Below are positions 25,733 through 32,783 of a stretch of 41,426 bases of DNA, piece by piece. The DNA is taken from positions 1 to 41,426 of the forward strand of contig NZ_JANHAX010000010.1 of the NCBI RefSeq assembly GCF_030848945.1, in the 5' to 3' direction. Under the pieces are notes generated by a model, which was not told the DNA's origin, did not search any database, and was given only the letters and a program-made list of their open reading frames with translations. The translations under genes and the position numbers were made by a program. Every line of letters begins with the position of its first letter. The first letter of the stretch is position 1. Origin of the DNA: Marimonas arenosa. GTDB taxonomy: Bacteria; Pseudomonadota; Alphaproteobacteria; Rhodobacterales; Rhodobacteraceae.

Positions 25733-25754
25733 CGTGTTCGGAAACCTGAACACG
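25733..25754. promoter_or_regulatory. Candidate AioR-binding dyad upstream of aioB
   Basis: CGTGTTC (25733-25739) and GAACACG (25748-25754) are perfect 7-bp arms around GGAAACCT. The dyad lies 117 bp before the aioB start, at a distance typical of an upstream activating site, and is followed by an A/T-rich tract that could be bent or bind IHF. No T-run follows, so it is not a typical terminator. Confidence 0.5.
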
Positions 25755-25801
25755 AAAAAATATCGCATAAAAATCATATATTTAACCAAAGTATTTCGGC
25801 C

Positions 25802-25816
25802 CGGATCGACCATCGC
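25802..25816 (+). promoter_or_regulatory. Weak sigma-54-like -24/-12 candidate for aioBA
   Basis: GG at 25803-25804 and GC at 25815-25816 are ten bases apart, as in a -24/-12 element. The rest of the consensus (TGGCAC, TTGC) is poorly kept. aio operons in other bacteria are often RpoN-dependent, which is the only extra support. A sigma-70-type promoter in the A/T-rich tract before it is as likely. Confidence 0.25.
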
Positions 25817-25870
25817 CTAACGTCCGCTCAATGCTATCCTTCCAGAGGAATTTGAAGGGAGGACTCTGAA

Positions 25871-26395
25871 ATGAGCAACAAATGCAACCGGCTTGTCGAT
25901 GTCGGCCGCCGGCAATTCATGCGTGGCGGTGCCTTTGCCGTCGCAGGCGCTGCGGCCGCAACCGTGACGAGCGCCCCGGCCCAGGCCTCGCCAGCCAACG
26001 CGCAGCTTGACTACCCGTCAAACAGGCTGGCCAACATTGCCGATCTTGCGGTCAACGAACCGATGGATATCGAATACCCTGACGCCGACAGCCCGGGCAT
26101 CTTGCTGAAGCTCGGAGAGGCGGTCGAAGGTGGCGCCGGACCGGACGGCAATATCGTCGCCTATTCGGTTCTGTGCCCGCACAAGGGTTGGTACCTGACC
26201 TACAGTGCCGAGGATCGCAGCCTCAACTGCCCCGGCCACTTCTCTCGCTTCGACGCCGAGGTCGGCGGACAGCAGATCTGGGGCCACGCAACCCAGAACC
26301 TTCCGCAATTCACCCTGCGCGTCGATGCCAAGGGCGACATCTACGCCGAAGGCTGCAGCGACCTGATCTTCGGTCGTCCGTCCAACGTGCTCTGA
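25871..26395 (+). CDS. aioB: AioB, Rieske subunit of arsenite oxidase
   Basis: A 174-aa small subunit that carries the [2Fe-2S] Rieske cluster and passes electrons from AioA to a periplasmic acceptor. The Tat signal GRRQFMRGGAFAVAG (residues 12-26) exports the folded complex, with cleavage near AQA. Cluster ligands are Cys102 and His104 (LCPHKGW) and Cys120 and His123 (NCPGHF). The extra cysteine pair that forms a disulfide in bc1-type Rieske proteins is absent (Trp107, Gly122), as reported for some alphaproteobacterial AioB. GGGAGG precedes the ATG. It is followed by aioA after 14 nt. Confidence 0.95.
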   Translation: MSNKCNRLVDVGRRQFMRGGAFAVAGAAAATVTSAPAQASPANAQLDYPSNRLANIADLAVNEPMDIEYPDADSPGILLKLGEAVEGGAGPDGNIVAYSVLCPHKGWYLTYSAEDRSLNCPGHFSRFDAEVGGQQIWGHATQNLPQFTLRVDAKGDIYAEGCSDLIFGRPSNVL

Positions 26396-26409
26396 GGGGA
26401 GGAAAGAAA

Positions 26410-28866
26410 ATGGCCTATAAGAGACAAATCGATCGCCTGCCCATTCCGCCCGCGGATGCAAAGGTTCAAAACGTCACCTGCCACTATTGCATCGTCGGCT
26501 GCGGCTACAAGGCCTACACCTGGCCGCGCAACAAGCAGGGCACGTTGGAAAACAATGCCTTTGGTATCAATCTCGGCGAGCAGCAGCCGGCTGATGGGAC
26601 CTGGCTGGCGCCGTCCATGTACAACATGGTCCGGCAGAATGGACAGGACGTGCATCTCGCCGTTGTGCCCGACCACGAATGCGTGGTGAACTCGGGACTT
26701 GCCTCGATCCGCGGCGCGCGCATGGCCGAGAACCGCCCAAGCCGTGTGACTGGCACCCAGCAGCAGCGTCTGTCGGACCCACTCGTTTGGCGAAACGGGG
26801 TATGGCAGCCCACCACCTGGAACGATGCGCTTGATCTTGTTGCGCGCGTGACAGCCAAGATCGTCAACGAATACGGCGAGGATGAACTCGTCGTGTCGAT
26901 GTTCGACCACGGTGGTTCGGCCGGCGGCTACGAAAACACCTGGGCCACGGGCAAGCTGTATTTCGACAGCATGAAGGTGAAGAACTGCCGTATCCACAAC
27001 CGTCCGGCGTACAACTCGGAAGTGCATTCGTCGCGCGACATGGGTGTGGGTGAGCTGAACTACAGCTATTCCGACTACGAGGTGACCGATACGATCTTCA
27101 TGATCGGCGCCAACTCGCTGGAAACCCAGACCAACCTGTTCCTCAATCACATGGTTCCGGGGCTGCGCAACGGGGCCAAGTTCATCATGGTGGACCCGCG
27201 CCGCACGGTCACGGTGAATGCCGCCGAAGAGGTCGCCGGAAAGGACAACGTCCTGCATCTGGCGATCACGCCGGGCACCGACATGGCGCTGTTCAACGCG
27301 CTGCTCACCTATATCGTCGACAATGGCTGGACCGACAATGACTTCATCGCGGCCTCGACCTTCCAGGGTGGCGAAGCGGTTGCCGAGGGATCTAGCCAGC
27401 CGGCCGGTCTGGGTAGCCTCAACTATGCCATGCAGACCTGCCGCACCTCGATCGAAGAAGCGGCCGGAATCTGTGGCGTGGACGCCGCCGATATCGTCAA
27501 GGCCGCCGAATGGATCGCCAAGCCGCATGATGACGGGGCGCGCCGCAAATGCGTCACCGCCTATGAAAAGGGCATCATCTGGGGCAACGACAACTACCGC
27601 ACGATCGGCGCCTTGGTGAACATCTCGCTGGCGACCGGTAATATCGGCCGGGAAGGCGGTGGCTGCTGCCGTCTGGGTGGCCACCAGGAAGGCTACTACC
27701 GTCCGTCCGACGCCCATGTGGGCCGGCCCGCCGAATATGTCGACCAGCTTTTGATCAAGGGTGGCGGTAAGGTCTACCACGTCTGGGCCTGCGACCATTA
27801 CAAGACGACGCTCAACGCCTCGCAGTTCAAGCGGGTGCTCAAGAAGCGGTCTGACATGGTCAAGGAGGCAATGGACGCCGCCGCTGGCGGTACCCGCGAA
27901 GAACTGGTCGATGCTATCGTCGGGGCGGTCAATGCCGGTGGCATCTTCGTGGTGGATGTCGACATCATCCATTCGCAAATCGGTCAGAACGCGCATGTTC
28001 TCCTGCCTGCCTGTGAATCGAACGAGATGAATCTCACCTCGATGAACGGCGAACGGCGGATGCGCCTGTCCGAGCGCTACATGGATCCCTTCGGCAACTC
28101 CAAACCCGACTGCCTGATCGCAGCCGGCGTTGCCCAGCACATGGAGGCTGCCCTCCGCGATCTGGGCAATGATGCCTACGCCGACCAGTTCAAAGGCTAT
28201 GACTGGGAAACCGAGGAAGACGCCTTCATGGACGGCTACAACGCCGGCAACCCGGAAGTGACCTATGAGCGCCTGCGCGCCATGGGCAACAACGGGGTGC
28301 AGGAGCCTGTCGCGGGCTACGAGAACGGCCAACTTGTCGGCACGCCGCGACTTTATGCCGATGGCAACTTCGACCGGCATGGACGGGACGACAAGAAGGC
28401 GCTGTTCTGCGCGGCCCAATGGCGCGGCTATGCCGCCGCCGGCAAGGCGCGCGAAGCCGAGAACCACAACTTCTTCGTCAACAACGTTCGCGCCAACATC
28501 TTCTGGCAGAACCAGTTCCTGGACCAGGACAGCGACTTCGTTCAGGATCGTTTCCCCTATCCGTTCATCGAGATGAACGCCGCCGACATGGCCGATCTGG
28601 GCATCTCGGCCGGCGACCTCATCGAGATCACCAACGAGAACGGCGCGACGCAGGGCATGGCCTATCCCACTGACACCGCCAAGCGGGGCCAGGTGGCGAT
28701 GGTGTTTGGCTCACCGGCGGGCAGCCAGGGCAACGTGGTGAACCCGGGCGTCAGTGAGCTGATCCTCCCGGAATACAAGCTCACCTTCGGCAATGTCCGC
28801 AAACTCGCGGATGCCCCGCCGCAGGCTCGGGCCGTGTCCTTCAAGTCGAAGGAATACAAGGCCTGA
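26410..28866 (+). CDS. aioA: AioA, molybdopterin subunit of arsenite oxidase
   Basis: An 818-aa large subunit of the DMSO-reductase family. It oxidises arsenite to arsenate in the periplasm at a Mo-bis-pyranopterin centre. The N-terminal CHYCIVGC places Cys24, Cys27 and Cys31 as ligands of a [3Fe-4S] cluster, and the position that is a fourth Cys in relatives is not one here, as expected for AioA. The downstream ENTWATGKLYFDSMKVKN block and the CRIHNRPAYNSEVHSSRD stretch are typical of arsenite oxidases. It has no signal of its own and is co-exported with AioB. GAGGGGAGGAAAG precedes the ATG at 26410. A longer in-frame extension upstream overlaps aioB and is not used. Length matches the family. 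Confidence 0.96.
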   Translation: MAYKRQIDRLPIPPADAKVQNVTCHYCIVGCGYKAYTWPRNKQGTLENNAFGINLGEQQPADGTWLAPSMYNMVRQNGQDVHLAVVPDHECVVNSGLASIRGARMAENRPSRVTGTQQQRLSDPLVWRNGVWQPTTWNDALDLVARVTAKIVNEYGEDELVVSMFDHGGSAGGYENTWATGKLYFDSMKVKNCRIHNRPAYNSEVHSSRDMGVGELNYSYSDYEVTDTIFMIGANSLETQTNLFLNHMVPGLRNGAKFIMVDPRRTVTVNAAEEVAGKDNVLHLAITPGTDMALFNALLTYIVDNGWTDNDFIAASTFQGGEAVAEGSSQPAGLGSLNYAMQTCRTSIEEAAGICGVDAADIVKAAEWIAKPHDDGARRKCVTAYEKGIIWGNDNYRTIGALVNISLATGNIGREGGGCCRLGGHQEGYYRPSDAHVGRPAEYVDQLLIKGGGKVYHVWACDHYKTTLNASQFKRVLKKRSDMVKEAMDAAAGGTREELVDAIVGAVNAGGIFVVDVDIIHSQIGQNAHVLLPACESNEMNLTSMNGERRMRLSERYMDPFGNSKPDCLIAAGVAQHMEAALRDLGNDAYADQFKGYDWETEEDAFMDGYNAGNPEVTYERLRAMGNNGVQEPVAGYENGQLVGTPRLYADGNFDRHGRDDKKALFCAAQWRGYAAAGKAREAENHNFFVNNVRANIFWQNQFLDQDSDFVQDRFPYPFIEMNAADMADLGISAGDLIEITNENGATQGMAYPTDTAKRGQVAMVFGSPAGSQGNVVNPGVSELILPEYKLTFGNVRKLADAPPQARAVSFKSKEYKA

Positions 28867-28887
28867 TACTTGTGAAAACCACTGGAG

Positions 28888-28919
28888 CGGGCGGCCTTGG
28901 CGCCGCCCGTTTCCTGCTT
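28888..28919 (+). terminator. Hairpin after aioA, terminator or attenuator
   Basis: CGGGCGGC (28888-28895) pairs with GCCGCCCG (28902-28909), an 8-bp GC-rich stem with a CTTGGC loop, followed by TTTCCTGCTT. It lies 21 bp past the aioA stop and 20 bp before the next start codon. It probably lowers read-through so that aioBA is expressed more than the genes behind it. Confidence 0.6.
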
Positions 28920-28929
28920 AGGTGACGCC

Positions 28930-29517
28930 ATGCAAATAGCCGAAATAGTCGAGCGTCGATCGGTTTCGCCGCGACGGTTGTCTGAGCCGGGTCCGACCCC
29001 CGCGCAACTGAATGCGATCATCGAAGCCGCTTGCGCGGCTCCGGATCACCGTCGGCTGCGTCCCTGGCGGTTCGTCCTGATCCGGACGGAAGCGAGAGAA
29101 GCCTTTGCCGACCTGTTCGAGGCTGCGGCACGGGAAACGCATGGCAAACTGAACAGCGATCATGTCAAACGGGCTCGTGAGAAGGCGACGAATGGCGCCT
29201 GCCTGATTGCGGTCATCGCCGAGATCCGGGACAACATTCGGGACGTTCCACCACATGAGCAATGGGTATCTGTCGGCGCTGCGGTTCAAAATATCCTGCT
29301 CGCCGCCAAATCTTTCGGCTTCGGATCGATGTTAGTCAGCGGGGACAAGGTTTCGACCCGGGCCTTGACCGGGGGGCTTGGGCTGGCGCCCGAAGAGCAC
29401 TTGTTGGGTTTTGTGGCTATTGGAACGATTTCCAAGCAACCGGGTACTGCAGAGCGGCCAGGAGCCAAAGAGAAACTTTCATACTGGCCGAAGGAAGAAA
29501 TACGGGGGGTGAAATGA
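28930..29517 (+). CDS. Nitroreductase-family flavoprotein
   Basis: A 195-aa protein of the FMN-dependent nitroreductase superfamily. It shows the RRSVSPRRL opening, the AACAAPDHRRLRPWRFV segment that binds FMN phosphate, and GAAVQNILLAAKSFGFGSML. The start at ATG 28930 is preferred to an upstream in-frame codon that overlaps the hairpin. Its stop overlaps the start of moeA. Nitroreductase-like genes have been seen in other aio clusters, where their role is not established. The substrate is unknown. It occupies the place where many alphaproteobacterial clusters carry a cytochrome c gene. Confidence 0.85.
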   Translation: MQIAEIVERRSVSPRRLSEPGPTPAQLNAIIEAACAAPDHRRLRPWRFVLIRTEAREAFADLFEAAARETHGKLNSDHVKRAREKATNGACLIAVIAEIRDNIRDVPPHEQWVSVGAAVQNILLAAKSFGFGSMLVSGDKVSTRALTGGLGLAPEEHLLGFVAIGTISKQPGTAERPGAKEKLSYWPKEEIRGVK

Positions 29518-30794
29518 TGAAATGCACAACAAACAGTGTCGAGGATCCCTGTTGCTTCGATGAGCGCACAGGCGTCGGGGGGCTTGTCCCAGTGAATGAT
29601 GCGATTTCGCGTGGATTATCACTTGCCAGTGAAGTTGATGGCACCGAGGTCGTCGATCTGGACGTGGCGATCGGTCGGGTTCTGGCCGAAGACCTGTTAG
29701 CCCCCTTTCCCTTGCCGCCGTTCGACAACTCGGCGATGGACGGCTACGTCTTTCGCAGCGGGGACTTGTCCGGGTCCGGACCGTGGCGCCTTCGGGTAAC
29801 CGGGCGCGTAGCGGCGGGTGAGAACGCGAGCGAAGCCGGTATTGTAGGTGAGGGTGAAGCCTTTCGCATCTTCACCGGAGCCGGCATTCCCAAAGACGGG
29901 GATGCTGTTGTCATGCAGGAACATGTCCGGCGTCTCGGAGATTTCATCGAACTCGAAGACCCTGTCACCCCGGGCAGCTGCATCCGCCGAGAAGGCGAGG
30001 ATGCCGCAAAAGGCTCACTGCTGCTGCCGAAAGGTAGCCTTGTTGGCGCGCGGGAGATTGGCGCGATTGCTTCGGTCGGATTACCCCGGATTCGGGTTCG
30101 CAGAAAGGTCCGCATTGCACTGTTCTGTACCGGCAGCGAGCTCCGACAGCCCGGAGAAAGCCTTGCGCCAGGTCAAATCTACAATTCCAACCGGTTCATC
30201 CTGATGGCAGCCTTGCGGCAACCTTGGATCGAGCTTTCCGACATGGGCGCAGTTGTAGATGATCCCGATAAGTTGCGCGACGTGCTGACACGCGCAGCAG
30301 AAACTGCCGACATGGTGGTGACCACGGGAGGCGTATCGGTCGGCGAGGAAGACCACATGGTAGAGCAGCTGCGCGGCGCCGGCGGCAAAATCGAGGTGAT
30401 GAAGATCGCCATGAAACCCGGAAAACCGCTGTCGATTGGAACGCTGAACGGCGCCGTTTTCGTCGGCTTGCCGGGCAATCCGGTTGCCGCATTCACAACC
30501 TGGAAGATCATCGGCAGCCGTATCGCCGAGAAACTTTCCGGGCAAGGCGACCACGAACAACCTGTTTCACAGGTTGTGGCGTCGGAAAGCTTCACCCGGC
30601 GGCCTGGGCGGCAGGAATTCAGACCCGCAAAGATCGTCGGCTTCTCGCCAGACGGCAGGCCCCAGGTTCAACTGCTTGACCAGAGCTTTTCAGCCAAGAT
30701 CTCGCTGATCTGCAAATCGGATGGGTTTGCGGTGATCCCAGCGCACAGTGAGCGCATCGCGTCCGGTGACCAATTGGACTTCGTTCGGTTGTGA
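29514..30794 (+). CDS. moeA: MoeA, molybdopterin molybdenumtransferase
   Basis: A 426-aa enzyme that inserts molybdate into adenylylated molybdopterin, the last step for the cofactor of AioA. Diagnostic segments are PLPPFDNSAMDGYVFRSGD (residues ~63-81), the FTGAGIPKDGDAVVMQE block, the MoCF-binding TTGGVSVGEEDHM loop, and KPGKPLSIG followed by VGLPGNPVAAF. The ATG at 29514 overlaps the upstream stop (ATGA) with a G-rich ribosome site. A dedicated moeA next to aioBA also occurs in other aio clusters, where it supports Mo supply. The N-terminal ~25 residues, including a Cys pair, are unusual. Confidence 0.93.
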   Translation: MMKCTTNSVEDPCCFDERTGVGGLVPVNDAISRGLSLASEVDGTEVVDLDVAIGRVLAEDLLAPFPLPPFDNSAMDGYVFRSGDLSGSGPWRLRVTGRVAAGENASEAGIVGEGEAFRIFTGAGIPKDGDAVVMQEHVRRLGDFIELEDPVTPGSCIRREGEDAAKGSLLLPKGSLVGAREIGAIASVGLPRIRVRRKVRIALFCTGSELRQPGESLAPGQIYNSNRFILMAALRQPWIELSDMGAVVDDPDKLRDVLTRAAETADMVVTTGGVSVGEEDHMVEQLRGAGGKIEVMKIAMKPGKPLSIGTLNGAVFVGLPGNPVAAFTTWKIIGSRIAEKLSGQGDHEQPVSQVVASESFTRRPGRQEFRPAKIVGFSPDGRPQVQLLDQSFSAKISLICKSDGFAVIPAHSERIASGDQLDFVRL

Positions 30795-30818
30795 GCCGAT
30801 CGTGCGGGTTGGACTAAG

Positions 30819-31568
30819 ATGGGACCTGATTCAATATTGCTGATCGGTACGATCCTGGCAGTGATCGCGATGCTTTATTCCTCGGTCGGTCATGGCGGCG
30901 CTTCCGGCTATATCGCAATTCTGGCCCTGTTTGGCCTCGCACCAGAGATCGTGCGGCCCGTTGCACTTTCCCTGAACGTGGTTGTCGCCGGACTGGCCAG
31001 CTATCGGTTCGCAAGAGGCGGCTTTATCGATTGGGGTTCAGCTATCCCGATTTTTATCGCGTCGGTTCCCATGGCCTTTATCGGTGGTGGAATCGTCTTG
31101 CCCGACGAGTTGTATCGTCCGCTCCTCGGAACGCTCCTTACCTTCGCGGCAGCTTATCTGATCTGGCAGACAACACGTTTAAGCGCTGCATACTCGGCAG
31201 CAACACGAGGCATTCCTCGTTTTGGCGGGATGGCTTCCGGGGCAGGTATCGGTTTTGTGTCCGGGTTGTCAGGCATTGGCGGCGGGGTCCTTCTGAGCCC
31301 GTTTTTCCTGATCACCGGATGGGCTGGCGCGCGGCAAACTGCTGGTATTGCAGCCGTATTCATCCTGGCCAATTCGCTGGCAGGACTGGCGGGCAACTTC
31401 GTTGCGCTCAAGACGTTGCCCTCGCAGACGCTTCCCTGGGTGGGAATGGTACTCATTGGCTCGATCGTCGGGACGGGTTTGGGCGTGCGTATTCTTCCTG
31501 TGAAGCCCTTGATTTGGCTCCTCGCAGTGGCGGTTCTGATATCCGGCTTGAAATTCGTTTTTCTTTGA
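30819..31568 (+). CDS. TauE/SafE-family membrane exporter
   Basis: A 249-aa protein with about eight hydrophobic segments and the family's duplicated motif: YSSVGHGGASGYIAILALFG near the N-terminus and GFVSGLSGIGGGVLLSPFFL in the second half. TauE/SafE proteins export sulfite, sulfoacetate or related anions. It follows moeA by 24 nt on the same strand. The cargo here is unknown. A link to sulfur, molybdate or arsenic anions can be guessed from the neighbours only. Confidence 0.87.
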   Translation: MGPDSILLIGTILAVIAMLYSSVGHGGASGYIAILALFGLAPEIVRPVALSLNVVVAGLASYRFARGGFIDWGSAIPIFIASVPMAFIGGGIVLPDELYRPLLGTLLTFAAAYLIWQTTRLSAAYSAATRGIPRFGGMASGAGIGFVSGLSGIGGGVLLSPFFLITGWAGARQTAGIAAVFILANSLAGLAGNFVALKTLPSQTLPWVGMVLIGSIVGTGLGVRILPVKPLIWLLAVAVLISGLKFVFL

Positions 31569-31609
31569 TCTCTGGAGGCACGTTGCGACTTTGAAGAAGA
31601 GAGGTCTGG

Positions 31610-31860
31610 ATGGAGATTGACGTTTTGTATTTCGCGTGGGTCCGTGAACGGATCGGGCTGCCGAGGGAGACGGTCGAGGTCGATGGCGGGACGGTGCTCG
31701 ACCTGGTAAACGAGCTCGCAGCCGGGAAGACCGCTACTCGCTGGCCTTTTCTGATCTGAGTGCGCTGCGGATCGCACTGGATCAAGAACTGACATCTTTC
31801 GACGCCCGTCTGAAAGGCGTACGCGAGGTTGCGTTCTTTCCGCCAATGACCGGCGGCTAG
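31610..31860 (+). pseudogene. moaD: moaD, molybdopterin synthase small subunit, frameshifted
   Basis: From the ATG at 31610 the frame reads MEIDVLYFAWVRERIGLPRE, the classic MoaD opening. It stops early, at about residue 50. In the next frame the protein resumes as RYSLAFSDLSALRIALDQEL and ends with REVAFFPPMTGG, the C-terminal Gly-Gly that carries the thiocarboxylate sulfur. A single base is missing near 31729-31736. MoaD with MoaE makes molybdopterin from precursor Z. GAGG upstream marks the start. Either the gene is dead and another moaD serves AioA, or the base loss is a sequencing error. Confidence 0.85.
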
Positions 31861-31912
31861 GCCATACCGCGAACGGCCTCGCCTTAACAATTAGGCTTGT
31901 CTGTCGCCAACT

Positions 31913-31938
31913 ATTCCAATATTCGTGAATTATGGAAT
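31913..31938. promoter_or_regulatory. ArsR-type operator palindrome overlapping the arsR-arsC start codon
   Basis: A 26-bp palindrome with ATTCC at 31913-31917 and GGAAT at 31934-31938, and inner ATTC and GAAT arms about a GT centre; 10 of 13 positions pair. ATTC-n-GAAT dyads are typical ArsR/SmtB operators. The ATG of the fusion gene (31932) lies inside the right arm, so bound repressor would cover both the transcription start region and the start codon. This indicates autoregulation by the ArsR domain and induction by arsenite. Confidence 0.7.
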
Positions 31939-32783
31939 CTTTACAAATTGACCGACTCACAGCTCTTGGCCACGCTGGAAGAATGGCGTTGTTTCGCCTG
32001 CTTGTCCGGCGATATCCGGAATTCGTGCCCGCGGGCGAACTCGCAGATGCTCTCGGCGTGAAAAAGAACACCATGTCGGTCTATCTCTCGGCACTCGTTC
32101 GCGCCGGATTGCTGAAGCAACGTCGCGACGGCCGCAACCTGCTCTACCAAGCAGACATCGACGGTGCCGACGATCTAGTTTCCTATCTTTTCGACGACTG
32201 CTGCAGAGGCCGGCCAAGCCTCTGCGTTTCACATATGGTTTCGGAACATGACGCCGATGCAGGTGCCCGAAAAATGCCAGAGGCCCATACATATAATGCT
32301 CTGTTCGTCTGCACGGGCAATTCCGCCCGCTCTCTTTTTGCTGAAGCGCTTCTGCGTGATCTCGGTAGCGGAAGGTTCAATGCCTATTCCGCGGGAACGC
32401 ACCCTTCGTCACATCCGAACCCGATCGCCATGGAAATGCTGCACGCGAAGGGTCATGACATCTCGCCTTTGCGATCAAAGGGCGTTGACGAGTTTCAGGC
32501 GGATGGTGCGCCAATCATGGATTTCGTATTCACCGTCTGCGATCAGGCGGCAAACGAAGAGTGCCCGGCTTGGGCTGGGCAGCCGATCACGGCGCATTGG
32601 GGTGTACCCAACCCGGTAAAAGCGAAGGGCACCGATGCCGAAAGACAGCTGGCATTTCAGCAAGCCTACGGGATCCTCAAGAACCGAATATCGCTGTTCA
32701 CAGCGCTGCACCCAGAAAACCTCGAACGCGCCACCCTGCAGGCGCGTCTGGATGACATATCGACACAAGGAGACCCGAAATGA
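31932..32783 (+). CDS. ArsR repressor fused to thioredoxin-type arsenate reductase ArsC
   Basis: A 283-aa fusion. Residues 1-90 are an ArsR/SmtB winged helix-turn-helix (GELADALGVKKNTMSVYLSA). They end in a cysteine trio, Cys90, Cys91 and Cys98 (FDDCCRGRPSLC), spaced like the As(III)-sensing cysteines of the Acidithiobacillus ferrooxidans ArsR. Residues about 120-275 are a low-molecular-weight-phosphatase-type ArsC: catalytic Cys127 in VCTGNSARS, with Cys203 and Cys211 for the disulfide relay to thioredoxin. It therefore senses arsenite and makes it from arsenate. The start codon sits in the operator. The stop overlaps the GAPDH gene. Such fusions are known in alphaproteobacteria. Confidence 0.92.
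   Translation: MESLQIDRLTALGHAGRMALFRLLVRRYPEFVPAGELADALGVKKNTMSVYLSALVRAGLLKQRRDGRNLLYQADIDGADDLVSYLFDDCCRGRPSLCVSHMVSEHDADAGARKMPEAHTYNALFVCTGNSARSLFAEALLRDLGSGRFNAYSAGTHPSSHPNPIAMEMLHAKGHDISPLRSKGVDEFQADGAPIMDFVFTVCDQAANEECPAWAGQPITAHWGVPNPVKAKGTDAERQLAFQQAYGILKNRISLFTALHPENLERATLQARLDDISTQGDPK

Noticed and set aside
26173..26409. Upstream in-frame extension of aioA
   Set aside because: It overlaps aioB, whose Rieske ligands are in the other frame. A good ribosome site precedes the ATG at 26410.
26341..28467. A 708-aa open frame on the minus strand opposite aioA
   Set aside because: It is the antisense of a high-GC gene with strong third-position bias. Its composition is meaningless, and aioA on the other strand has clear motifs.
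29262..29513. Upstream in-frame extension of moeA
   Set aside because: It overlaps the nitroreductase gene in another frame. The overlapping ATGA start fits operon coupling.
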